From NCBI GenBank assembly GCA_036381125.1, contig DASVDK010000335.1:1-18211 (forward strand): 18,211 nucleotides of DNA. The letters are read 5' to 3'. The notes below the pieces were generated by a model, which was given only the letters and a program-made list of their open reading frames with translations, searched no databases and had not been told where the DNA came from. Source of the DNA: DASVDK01 sp036381125 [NCBI: Thermodesulfobacteriota bacterium] (GTDB lineage: Bacteria; DASVDK01). Both the position numbers and the translations under genes were made by a program. Below, piece by piece: positions 1 through 6,759 of this stretch. Positions within the stretch are counted from its first letter, which is position 1. Each line of letters begins with the position of its first letter.

Positions 1-423
1 GAGGCGCCCCGAGGTCACCCGGGCCGTGAAGACGTGCGAGGTCCAGGGCACCACGCGCCCCGGTCCGTCGGCCGCCTGCTCGACGAAGCGGCCGTCGACC
101 CGCACCACGTACCGCTCGAGCGCGATGTCGAGCCCGGTCTCCTCGCGCGCCTCCCGCCAGACCCCCGCCTCGATCCCCTCGCCCGGCTCGACGCCGCCAG
201 ACGGCGGCCGCCAGCAGCCGGGCGGGAAGTCGGGCTTGCGGATCACGACCACCCGTTTCGCCGGGTCGAGGACGAAGAACGTCACGTCGTGGGCCCGGCC
301 CCACCGCTGGCTCGCGACGAGCCGATCGGTCTCGGCCGGGGTCAGCTCGGTCTCGAGGGCGACCACCCGCGGCACGCCGAAGCGGCGCTCGCAGGCGGCG
401 ATCGCCTCGCGCGTCAGGTACAC
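1..423 (-). CDS. Nudix hydrolase, C-terminus beyond window edge
   Basis: Predicted Nudix-fold pyrophosphohydrolase that cleaves a nucleoside diphosphate linked to another moiety; the substrate cannot be read from sequence. The first 141 residues are present and the frame is still open at base 1, so the gene is partial. A perfect Nudix box (G-x5-E-x7-RE-x-x-EE-x-G-L) lies at residues 76-98, with metal-binding REAREE at 90-95. About 75 residues precede the box, including a beta-strand-rich stretch (DVTFFVLD) typical of the fold. The start is GTG at 423; no good Shine-Dalgarno precedes it, but the NlpC/P60 gene stops at 430, so six bases separate them and translational coupling is likely. The strong promoter at 1178-1206 probably drives both genes. 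Family certain, substrate unknown. Confidence 0.85.
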   Translation of the reverse strand, partial: MYLTREAIAACERRFGVPRVVALETELTPAETDRLVASQRWGRAHDVTFFVLDPAKRVVVIRKPDFPPGCWRPPSGGVEPGEGIEAGVWREAREETGLDIALERYVVRVDGRFVEQAADGPGRVVPWTSHVFTARVTSGRL

Positions 424-429
424 GGCCGA

Positions 430-1149
430 TCAGTCGGCGAGCCGACCGAAGCCGGCGAAGAGTTCGCCCGCGAGGTAGCGCGTGTGGGCCGGATCGGAGC
501 GGCGCTTGCGCCGCAGGAAGTCGTTGAGGACCCGCCCGTCCCGCGTGCGGTGAACGCCGGGCCGCGCGAGGTTCATCCGGTAGCGCTCGATCCCCCGCGA
601 CACCCGGCTCACGAAGACGACCGTGCCGTCCCGCTCGACCCGCTCGACGATCCCGACGTGCGTGAGCAGGTCGTTCACGCGGCCGTCGCCGTTGCGGTCC
701 CAGGTGTTGTGGAAGAAGACGATGTCGCCCGGCCTCGCGTCCGGCCCCTCGTGGACGACGCCGCGGCTCGCCACGTGCCGGTAGATCAGCCGGACGCCGT
801 TGGCCGCGTCGCCGGTCTCCACGCCGTCGTAGAGGTCGACGCCGTGACGCAGGTAGACCGCGCGGGCGAGGCCCGAGCAGTCGAAGGGGAGCCGCCGGCC
901 GCGCGCCTCGACCCGCCTCGCGCCGACGAACGCGGCCGCCGTCCGCGCGATGGCGCGCTGCGCCGGGCTCGGCGTCGCCGCGACGCAGCAGTCGCGCGGC
1001 CGGACCGGCGCCGACGCCGCGGCCTTCGGCCTCGGGGCCGGCCCGTCCGGCCGCACGCTCCCGGCGCAGCCGGCCAGAAGACCGGCGGCAAGCCCCGCGG
1101 CAACCGCCGGGAGGAGCCGGGTTGTGCGCGCCCACACACGGATGTGCAT
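430..1149 (-). CDS. NlpC/P60-type cell-wall peptidase, lipoprotein
   Basis: Predicted lipid-anchored peptidoglycan endopeptidase of 239 residues. The N-terminus has arginines, a hydrophobic segment (12-26) and a lipobox ending L-A-G-C with the lipidated Cys at 28, so the protein should be membrane-anchored and face the periplasm. A Pro/Ala-rich linker follows. The catalytic Cys is in FDCSGLA (Cys91) and the catalytic His in LTHVGIVE (His164), with the family's RPGDIVFF turn at 139-146. Just before the His is D-R-N-G-D-G-R-V-N-D (151-160), resembling a dockerin/EF-hand calcium loop. The third catalytic residue could not be assigned. The ATG at 1149 has AGGGG five bases upstream. A sigma-70 promoter lies at 1178-1206. 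Peptide-crosslink cleavage is inferred from the family; the exact bond is unknown. Confidence 0.88.
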   Translation of the reverse strand: MHIRVWARTTRLLPAVAAGLAAGLLAGCAGSVRPDGPAPRPKAAASAPVRPRDCCVAATPSPAQRAIARTAAAFVGARRVEARGRRLPFDCSGLARAVYLRHGVDLYDGVETGDAANGVRLIYRHVASRGVVHEGPDARPGDIVFFHNTWDRNGDGRVNDLLTHVGIVERVERDGTVVFVSRVSRGIERYRMNLARPGVHRTRDGRVLNDFLRRKRRSDPAHTRYLAGELFAGFGRLAD

Positions 1150-1153
1150 GATT

Positions 1154-1177
1154 CCCCTGGGAATTCGGTTCCCGGGG
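1154..1177 (-). promoter_or_regulatory. Stem-loop overlapping transcription start and Shine-Dalgarno of the NlpC/P60 gene
   Basis: On the minus strand CCCCGGGAA is followed by a five-base loop and TTCCCAGGGG: a GGGAA/TTCCC stem extended by CCCC/GGGG with one unpaired A. The distal GGGG is the ribosome binding site for the ATG at 1149. If transcription starts around 1171-1173, the mRNA begins with the inner stem. The CCCC arm then lies just upstream of +1, so it would be an operator-like palindrome in DNA more than a full RNA hairpin. The base pairing is visible; the regulatory role is inferred. Confidence 0.4.
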
Positions 1178-1206
1178 CTTATAGCCGAGCCCCGCCCGGC
1201 TGTCAA
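1178..1206 (-). promoter_or_regulatory. Sigma-70-type promoter for the NlpC/P60-Nudix unit
   Basis: The minus strand carries a perfect -35 TTGACA (1206-1201), a spacer of exactly 17 bases, and a -10 TATAAG (1183-1178, five of six consensus). This predicts a transcript starting near 1171 with a leader of about 22 bases that still contains the ribosome binding site. It is by far the best promoter match in the window and lies in the 77-bp gap after the beta-glucan synthase, so the NlpC/P60 and Nudix genes need not depend on the upstream gene. Confidence 0.72.
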
Positions 1207-1226
1207 CGCGGCGCGGGCCGCCGCGC

Positions 1227-3869
1227 TCAGTGCCCGGCGGGCGACTGACGAACGTCCAGCACCAGGTGCGCCCGCTCGTCCATGTCCTCCACCCGGCCGA
1301 ACACGCTGGCCGGCACGCCCGGCATGGCGCCGAGGAGCGATACCGCGACGGAGACGGCGTACGGGATCGACTGCACGCACAGGACGATCGCCCACATGCC
1401 GAGGCCGCGCACGTCGGTGTTCGCGGCGGTGAGCACGCCGTACGCGGCAAGCCACAACCCGAACATGATCAGCGTCTCCTCGCGGCAGCCGGCGAGCGCC
1501 TGCGCGAGCGCGTGGGACCCCGTCTGCTTCGGCGTCCGGAAGAACGGCCGGCGAGTGGTGAGGAGCCCGGTCACGACGGCGATGCCGATCGTGTGCGTCA
1601 GGGCGAGCCCGGCGGTTGCCGCCGCGAGCGTCTGCCTGAGGTTGGCCCCCACGCGCGTCCGGTAGAGGTAGACGAGCTTGACCAGCTTGAACCCGAACAG
1701 GACGAGCGGCAGCGCCGAGCAGATCACGAGCGGCGGCTCGACGGCGCGCGGGAACAGGATCATGGCGAGCGACCACAGGATCGCGGCCAGGTTGAACACG
1801 AGGTTGAGCCCGTCCGCGATCCACGGCAGCCAGCCGGCGATGAAATGGTATCGCTGGCCGACCGACAGCCCGCCCTGGGGGCCGAAGAGCGCCGCCGCGT
1901 GGCGCCTCAGGATCTGCACCGCGCCGTAGGCCCAGCGGAAGCGCTGTTTCTTGTAGTCGAGGAAGGTGTCCGGCATGAGGCCCCGGCCGTAGCTCTTGGG
2001 GACATAGGCCGCCTCGTGGCCGCTCGCGAACACGCGCAGGCCGAGCTCGGCGTCCTCCGTGATGCACCACTCCGCCCACCCGCCGACCTCCTCGAGCACG
2101 CGGCGGCGGATCATCGTCATGGTGCCGTGCTGGATGATGGCGTTGCGCTCGTTGCGCGTGATCATGCCGATGTAGAAGAAGCCGCGGTACTCGGCGTAGC
2201 AGACCGTCTTGAAGGCGTTGACGTTGCCGTCGCGGTAGTCCTGCGGCGCCTGCACGACGGTGATGCGCGGCCGCGCGAACAGGGGCGCGAGTTCGCGCAG
2301 CCAGCGGCGGTCCACGACGTAGTCGCTGTCGATCACCGCGACGACCTCCGCCTCCTCGGCGGTCCGGCGGAGCGCGTAGTTGAGCGCACCGGCCTTGAAG
2401 CCGGCCAGCGGGTCCACGTGGAAGAAGCGGAACCGGGGGCCGAGACGGCGGCAGTGCGCCTCCACGGGACGCCACACCGCCTCGTCCCTCGTGTTGTTGT
2501 CGACGACGATCACCTCGTACCGCGGGTAGTCGAGGCGCGCGAGGGCGTCGAGCGTCTCGATGAGCATCTCCGGCGGCTCGTTGTAGGCCGGAACGTGCAC
2601 GGAGACCATCGGCAGCGTCTCGTCGGCCGCCCGCACCGGCTCGAACGCCCGCCGCCGCATCCGGACCCAATGGGCCTCGGCCCACTCGTGCGCCTCGGCG
2701 AGCACGACCAGGATCACGCCGAGCATGCCGAGGAGCAGCAGGAACCCGACGACGACGCTGGTCGCCGTGAGGTACTGCCGGGTGTAGTCGTAGACCACCC
2801 AGACGATCAGCGTCGAGGCCGCGTACACGATCGCCGCGAGGAAGCCGCGGCCGCGCGTCCGCAGGGTCTGACCGTCCCAGTAGAACAGCGCCAGCATCGA
2901 GACGCCCATCAACACGGACAGGCCGGCCAGCCGGCGCCACTCGCGGACGGGGACGACGGGACGGTAGAAGGGGAACTTGCGCTCGCGCCGGACGTCCCAG
3001 ATGCCCCAGTACGCGCCCACCGCGCCCTCGATCGACCGCTTCCAGGGCTGGTCGAAGGCCTCCATCAGGTAGTACCGCCACCGCTCCTCCGCGGCGCGCG
3101 CGAGGAAGCGGCGCAGGAAGATGGCCTGGTTGGCGACGGACGCCACGGCCTCGCCGCGCGCGCGGCCGTAGCTCGGCCACCCCACCTCGGTCATCACGAT
3201 GCGCGTGCCGGGATAGGCGCGCTCGAGTTCGCGCATGCGCTGGGCGACGTGGTCCACCGCGAGGTGGACGTCCACGCCCTCCCAGTACGGCAGCATGTGT
3301 ACGGCGATGAAGTCGACGTGCCGCACGAGGTCCGGGTTGTCGAGCCAGACGTGCCACGGCTCGGCCGTGCTGACCGGCTGCTTCACGGCCGCGCGCACCC
3401 GCTCGATGTACCCGATGAGCTCCTCGACCGGGACGTCGCCCCGCAGCACCACCTCGTTGCCGACGACGACCGACGTCACGTTGGGGTGCGCCCTGGCGAC
3501 GTCGATGACGCGCGCGATCTCGACTTCGTTCCGGTCCCGCTGGTGATCCACCCACGCCCCGAGCATCACCGTCATGCCGTGGGCGCGGGCAAGCGCCGGG
3601 ATCTCGGCCAGCGAGCCTTCGACCCCGTAGGTGCGTATCGCGTCGCTCTTGCGGGCGACCAGCGCCAGGTCGGCGGCGATGTCGGCCTCCGTCGGCAGCC
3701 TCCCGGTCGCGGGGCTCTGGTCGAGTTTGAACGGGGAGAACGAAACCCCCCGGATCCGGCCGTGCCACGGCACTTCCTCGGACGGCCGGTTGACGTAGGC
3801 CCAGAGGGCGACCGTGAGCGCGCCGGCGACGACGGCGACGAGCACGCTGGACGTACCCATGAAGCGCAC
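1227..3869 (-). CDS. Membrane beta-glucan synthase: GH17 domain fused to GT2 glycosyltransferase
   Basis: An 880-residue bifunctional membrane protein predicted to polymerise glucose from UDP-glucose and remodel the product. After one N-terminal membrane segment (about 8-26) comes a GH17 beta-1,3-glucanase/transglucosylase-like domain (about 38-305). Its acid/base Glu is in VVVGNEV (Glu139) and its nucleophile in MTEVGWPS (Glu228). Three membrane segments follow (about 315-392), then a GT2 domain (420-660) with VPAYNEP, VVDNN (Asp457), DSD (514-516), TED (604-606) and QRFRW (642-646). About five more membrane segments fill 675-850. GT2 motifs and both GH17 glutamates are intact. Known relatives are the Bradyrhizobium NdvB/NdvC pair (separate proteins) and GH17-GT2 fusions in other proteobacteria. 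The GTG at 3869 has GGGAGGGGA about six bases upstream; an in-frame ATG at 3860 is farther away. Linkage of the product is inferred. Confidence 0.88.
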   Translation of the reverse strand: MRFMGTSSVLVAVVAGALTVALWAYVNRPSEEVPWHGRIRGVSFSPFKLDQSPATGRLPTEADIAADLALVARKSDAIRTYGVEGSLAEIPALARAHGMTVMLGAWVDHQRDRNEVEIARVIDVARAHPNVTSVVVGNEVVLRGDVPVEELIGYIERVRAAVKQPVSTAEPWHVWLDNPDLVRHVDFIAVHMLPYWEGVDVHLAVDHVAQRMRELERAYPGTRIVMTEVGWPSYGRARGEAVASVANQAIFLRRFLARAAEERWRYYLMEAFDQPWKRSIEGAVGAYWGIWDVRRERKFPFYRPVVPVREWRRLAGLSVLMGVSMLALFYWDGQTLRTRGRGFLAAIVYAASTLIVWVVYDYTRQYLTATSVVVGFLLLLGMLGVILVVLAEAHEWAEAHWVRMRRRAFEPVRAADETLPMVSVHVPAYNEPPEMLIETLDALARLDYPRYEVIVVDNNTRDEAVWRPVEAHCRRLGPRFRFFHVDPLAGFKAGALNYALRRTAEEAEVVAVIDSDYVVDRRWLRELAPLFARPRITVVQAPQDYRDGNVNAFKTVCYAEYRGFFYIGMITRNERNAIIQHGTMTMIRRRVLEEVGGWAEWCITEDAELGLRVFASGHEAAYVPKSYGRGLMPDTFLDYKKQRFRWAYGAVQILRRHAAALFGPQGGLSVGQRYHFIAGWLPWIADGLNLVFNLAAILWSLAMILFPRAVEPPLVICSALPLVLFGFKLVKLVYLYRTRVGANLRQTLAAATAGLALTHTIGIAVVTGLLTTRRPFFRTPKQTGSHALAQALAGCREETLIMFGLWLAAYGVLTAANTDVRGLGMWAIVLCVQSIPYAVSVAVSLLGAMPGVPASVFGRVEDMDERAHLVLDVRQSPAGH

Positions 3870-4392
3870 CGGCCGTCCCCTCCCGTCCGATCAGGCAGAC
3901 GGGCGCGCCGCGCGACGGTCCGTCCGGTCGCGGAACGATCGCGGAAGCTGTCGGGAAGGCGTCACGAGGGAAGCGTCGATCACGAGATCCCGTGTCCGGC
4001 TGCTCATGGTCTCGACGTCGCCGCCGGGCCCACGCACCCGATTCGCCGGACACGCAGCGCGAGGCGGCCGCGACGAGGCGGACGGCCGCCGACGCACCCG
4101 GGTGGCGGAGCGCCGACTGTCGTTGTTGGCTGTGTCGCAGTGCTCGAGTGGGGCGGCGACGTCCCAGATGGTGCCGGCGGGCGTCACCGCGCGCTGGACC
4201 AGACGCGAGCCATGAGATGATAGACCGTCCAGGCCGGGGAATCTGTGACGTGACGCACCGGGACATCGGTTGCGCCGACCGATCCGCTGTCGCCGGGGGG
4301 CTCCCGGCCGGGCCGGGACTCCACCTCGTCGATCCGCATCCCCGGGCCGCCGTGCGGTAGACGAGCGACGTCGCCGGGCAACCGGCGAGCGC

Positions 4393-4530
4393 ATGCGGAG
4401 CGTGCCCGACCGGGTTCGCGCCCTGGTCGCGCCCGAGACGCGCCGCCGGCTCGTCGTCGTGGAGGAGGAGGTACCCGGCGCGTCCGATGACGCCCCACGC
4501 GGCGCGCTTGCGCGCGCCCTGGCGCCGTGA
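4393..4530 (+). CDS. Possible small hypothetical protein, 45 residues
   Basis: Not a recognised family. ATG at 4393 to TGA at 4530. About 40 of 44 sense codons end in G or C, more biased than the surrounding gap, and the composition (basic start, then a Val/Glu segment RLVVVEEEV, then an Ala-rich end) is less odd than neighbouring spurious frames. Against it: only a weak GCGAGC-like ribosome binding site, no visible promoter, and an equally open minus-strand frame across the same bases. It may be the remnant of a lost gene or nothing at all. Confidence 0.22.
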   Translation: MRSVPDRVRALVAPETRRRLVVVEEEVPGASDDAPRGALARALAP

Positions 4531-4578
4531 TTGCATAGGTGGTTCGGGTTCCCCGGAGTCGCCGTGCGGCGGCCCGAC

Positions 4579-4590
4579 GGGGTCGACCCC
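4579..4590. promoter_or_regulatory. Perfect 12-bp palindrome upstream of the universal stress protein gene
   Basis: GGGGTCGACCCC reads the same on both strands and ends 34 bases before the ATG at 4625, a position suited to an operator. Such palindromes also arise by chance in GC-rich DNA, and no second copy was noticed in the window. Confidence 0.22.
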
Positions 4591-4624
4591 AGGACGCCTG
4601 TGGTACGGGACAGGAGGGGCGGTC

Positions 4625-5551
4625 ATGGCCGAGGTACGGCGGCTCCTCGCCGCGAGCGATCTCTCTGCCGGCGCGGGACGTGCGCTCGCGCGCGCGGTCG
4701 AGCTCGCCAGCCGCCACCGGGCGCGCCTCACCGTGCTCCACGTCGTCGAGGCCGGCGCCGAAGGGGCGACGCCGCAGATGCTCGAGGCGCAGGCGAACGC
4801 CGCGGAGGCCGCCCTTCGGCTCGAGATCGATCCCCTCCTCCTGCGCTTCGCCGGATCGGACCCGCTCGACGTCGACATCCGCGTCGTCCCGGGCCGGGAT
4901 TTCGAGCAGATCATCGAGCAGGCGCGTGCGGACGAGGCCGACCTCGTCGTGCTCGGGGCGCGCGGCGCGCACAGCGTGCGCGACCTCTTCGTCGGCACGA
5001 CGGCCGAGCGGGTCCTCCGGCTCGGCGACCGTCCGGTCCTCGTCGTCAAGCGAGTCCCCAGGAACGGCTACCGGCGCGTGCTCGTCCCGGTGGACTTCTC
5101 CGAGGCGTCACGGCTGGCGCTCGACTTCGCGCTCGCCCTCGCGCCGACCGCGTCGATCCGCGTGCTGCACGTCGTCGATCCGGGCCTCGAGCCGGCCCTG
5201 CGGCAGACCGGGGCGACCGACGCGGAGATCGAGGCGTACCGACGCGAGCGGATCGAGGCGGGCGAGCGGGACCTCGCGCGGTTCCTCGAGGGCGCGCGAG
5301 CGGAGACCGCGCCGGAGGGGCGACGGCCGGCGCTCGACGCCTCCGTCGAGTCCGGCCGTCCCGAGGCGGTGATCCCCGCCGCCGTGCGCCGCCTGCGCGC
5401 GAACCTCGTCGTCATGGGCACGCGGGGCCGGACGGCCTCTCCCCGCCTCCTGCTCGGCAGCGTCGCGGAGCACGTCGTGCGGGACGCCAGGTGCGACGTG
5501 CTGGCGGTCCGCTCGGCGCCTGCCGAGCCCTGGCGCCCGGTCGCCTGGTAG
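4625..5551 (+). CDS. Tandem-domain universal stress protein (UspA family)
   Basis: A 308-residue soluble protein with two UspA domains (about 1-143 and 148-298), the tandem arrangement that folds as an internal dimer. Both domains keep the ATP-binding signature G-x2-G-x9-G-[S/T]: GARG...GT at 111-125 and GTRG...GS at 265-279. Each ends in the family's final strand (RPVLVVK, CDVLAVR). ATP-binding USPs are linked to survival under starvation, oxidative or respiratory stress; this one's specific role is unknown. The ATG at 4625 has an excellent AGGAGG seven bases upstream. The frame stays open to 4487, but the upstream part has no family resemblance. It is followed after 107 bases by the Rnk-like gene on the same strand. 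Confidence 0.92.
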   Translation: MAEVRRLLAASDLSAGAGRALARAVELASRHRARLTVLHVVEAGAEGATPQMLEAQANAAEAALRLEIDPLLLRFAGSDPLDVDIRVVPGRDFEQIIEQARADEADLVVLGARGAHSVRDLFVGTTAERVLRLGDRPVLVVKRVPRNGYRRVLVPVDFSEASRLALDFALALAPTASIRVLHVVDPGLEPALRQTGATDAEIEAYRRERIEAGERDLARFLEGARAETAPEGRRPALDASVESGRPEAVIPAAVRRLRANLVVMGTRGRTASPRLLLGSVAEHVVRDARCDVLAVRSAPAEPWRPVAW

Positions 5552-5658
5552 TCCCGGTCCGATCGCCGGGGCCGCGCCGTCCCGGCCGCCCTGCCGTTCG
5601 CGGCGCACCGCGCTCGCGTATGTGCGAGAATGCAACTCTGCTCGAGACGGAGAGGGCC

Positions 5659-6075
5659 ATGACCGCACCCAAGATCACGATCACGTCCCACGACAGCAAC
5701 CGGCTCCTGCGCCTCCTCGAGGCGTCGATGGAGGAGCCTCGGCTGAGGCGCGTGGCCGAATTCCTGGACGAGGAGATGGCCAGAGCGGAGATCGTCGCGC
5801 CCGAGGCCGTCCAGCCGACCGTGGTGACCATGAACTCGCGCGTGGAGTACGAGGACCTCATGACCGGCCAGCGGCGGTCGATCGTCCTCGTCTACCCGGA
5901 GGATGCCGACGCCGACTCGGATCGGCTCTCCGTGCTGAGCCCGGTCGGCGCGGCGTTGCTCGGCCTCTCGGAGGGGCAGGAGATCACCTGGCAGCTCGCG
6001 GACGGGCAGCGCCGCCGCCTCAAGATCCTGAAGGTGCTCTTCCAGCCCGAGGCGGCCGGCCAGTACGATCGCTGA
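5659..6075 (+). CDS. Rnk/GreA C-terminal-type regulator (transcription elongation factor family)
   Basis: A 138-residue cytoplasmic protein. The C-terminal half (about 52-128) is the FKBP-like GreA/GreB C-terminal domain, with the hallmark LSPVGAALLGLSEGQEITW at 93-111. The N-terminus is a short helical segment, not the long GreA coiled coil, which is the architecture of Rnk, annotated as a nucleoside diphosphate kinase regulator and able to bind RNA polymerase. The length matches Rnk (about 136). The ATG at 5659 has GGAG eight bases upstream; an in-frame ATG at 5620 would add 13 residues but has a poorer site. It ends 5 bp from the convergent DJ-1/PfpI gene. Whether it acts on polymerase or nucleotide metabolism is not decidable from sequence. 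Confidence 0.85.
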   Translation: MTAPKITITSHDSNRLLRLLEASMEEPRLRRVAEFLDEEMARAEIVAPEAVQPTVVTMNSRVEYEDLMTGQRRSIVLVYPEDADADSDRLSVLSPVGAALLGLSEGQEITWQLADGQRRRLKILKVLFQPEAAGQYDR

Positions 6076-6080
6076 GCGGC

Positions 6081-6653
6081 CTACCGGCCCGCCTGCGGCG
6101 GTCGCCCGGCCACGGCCTGCGCCACCGCCTCGGCGAAGGGATGCGCGGCATCGGGACCGGCGGCCGTGACGATCCCCCTGTCGACGACGACCGGATCGTC
6201 GAGGTGGACGGCGCCGGCCCGCTCGAGCTCGTGCCGCGCGTGCGGCAGGCCGAAGACGGTGGCGCGCACCCCCTGGAGCAGCCCGGCGCGCGCGAGCACC
6301 GGGGTCGCAAGCGACGTGGCGCCGATGACCGCCCCCGCGTCGTGGGCCAGGCGCAGCAGCGAGTGGAGCATCCCGTGGTCCCACAGGAAGGTCTGGGCGC
6401 CGCGGCCGCCGACTACCACGATCGCGTCGTAGCCGCGCCGCCCTCCGGTGGCGATCTCGGGGGCCTCGAGGACGAGGTCGGGCGTGATCTCCGCGCCGCG
6501 GTCGCCGCGAGCAACCGCCGCGGTCGAGGCCACCTCGACGCGGGCGCCGAGGTGCTCGAAGACCCCCTTCGGCTCGAGCAGCTCCTGGTCCTCGAACTCG
6601 GTCGGGGCGACGACCATGAGGATGCGGCGTCCGTCGAGCGATCGTGCGTTCAT
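6081..6653 (-). CDS. DJ-1/PfpI family protein lacking the catalytic cysteine
   Basis: A 190-residue class I glutamine-amidotransferase-like protein. The N-terminal strand and the FEDQELLEP segment (20-28) match PfpI, including the conserved acidic residue region. VVVGGRGAQ (79-87) is the usual glycine turn. The nucleophile elbow, normally an IC[HAG]GP-like motif before LLA..GLL, reads GATSLATPVLARAGLL (111-126), placing a Thr or Ser (Thr113/Ser114) where Cys is expected. There is no cysteine anywhere in the protein. DJ-1/PfpI members act as proteases, deglycases/hydratases or redox chaperones through that Cys, so this one is probably not a standard family enzyme. The ATG at 6653 has a strong GGGAGG six bases upstream. 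It is divergent from the flavin-reductase-like gene. Confidence 0.85.
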   Translation of the reverse strand: MNARSLDGRRILMVVAPTEFEDQELLEPKGVFEHLGARVEVASTAAVARGDRGAEITPDLVLEAPEIATGGRRGYDAIVVVGGRGAQTFLWDHGMLHSLLRLAHDAGAVIGATSLATPVLARAGLLQGVRATVFGLPHARHELERAGAVHLDDPVVVDRGIVTAAGPDAAHPFAEAVAQAVAGRPPQAGR

Positions 6654-6743
6654 CGCGCGCCTCCCCTCCCCGGCCGGCTTCGCGAGCCGGAGCGGCGCGC
6701 CAGGAGGGCGCACCCGCGGAAACCGGGGAGATGTCGCGGCTGA

Positions 6744-6754
6744 TAGGGTAGCAT
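6744..6754 (+). promoter_or_regulatory. Candidate -10 elements right before the flavin-reductase-like start
   Basis: In the 106-bp divergent gap, TAGGGT (6744-6749) is preceded by TGA, giving the TGn of an extended -10, and TAGCAT (6749-6754) overlaps it. Either would start transcription within a few bases of the ATG at 6760. That could explain why the gene has no properly spaced Shine-Dalgarno sequence. No good -35 was seen. Confidence 0.28.
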
Positions 6755-6759
6755 GAGGC

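Larger units (their letters stand above)
3870..4624. other. 755-bp intergenic region without a convincing gene
   Basis: It separates the divergent beta-glucan synthase (minus) and universal stress protein (plus) genes. No reading frame on either strand resembles a known family, and longer ones are Arg/Pro-rich translations typical of GC-rich non-coding DNA. Visible elements are a possible minus-strand -10 (TATCAT at 4222-4217, with no matching -35), a 12-bp perfect palindrome at 4579-4590, and a 45-codon ORF at 4393-4530. If the -10 is real, the synthase mRNA would carry an untranslated leader of about 340 bases. Confidence 0.5.

Noticed and set aside
3891-4007. Short minus-strand ORF (38 codons) ending just before the glucan synthase start, a possible leader peptide
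   Set aside because: No Shine-Dalgarno before its ATG and no coding-like composition; its overlap with the leader is expected by chance.
3870-4220. Possible riboswitch in the hypothetical long leader of the glucan synthase
   Set aside because: I could not recognise any conserved riboswitch core, such as the cyclic-di-GMP class, and the distant promoter itself is weak.
430-5049. A single very long minus-strand frame (over 1500 codons) spanning the NlpC/P60 gene, the glucan synthase and the stress protein region
   Set aside because: Only its last 239 codons have family motifs and a signal peptide. The remainder is Arg/Ala/Pro-rich shadow of the synthase in another frame and antisense of the stress protein, a common artefact at this GC content.
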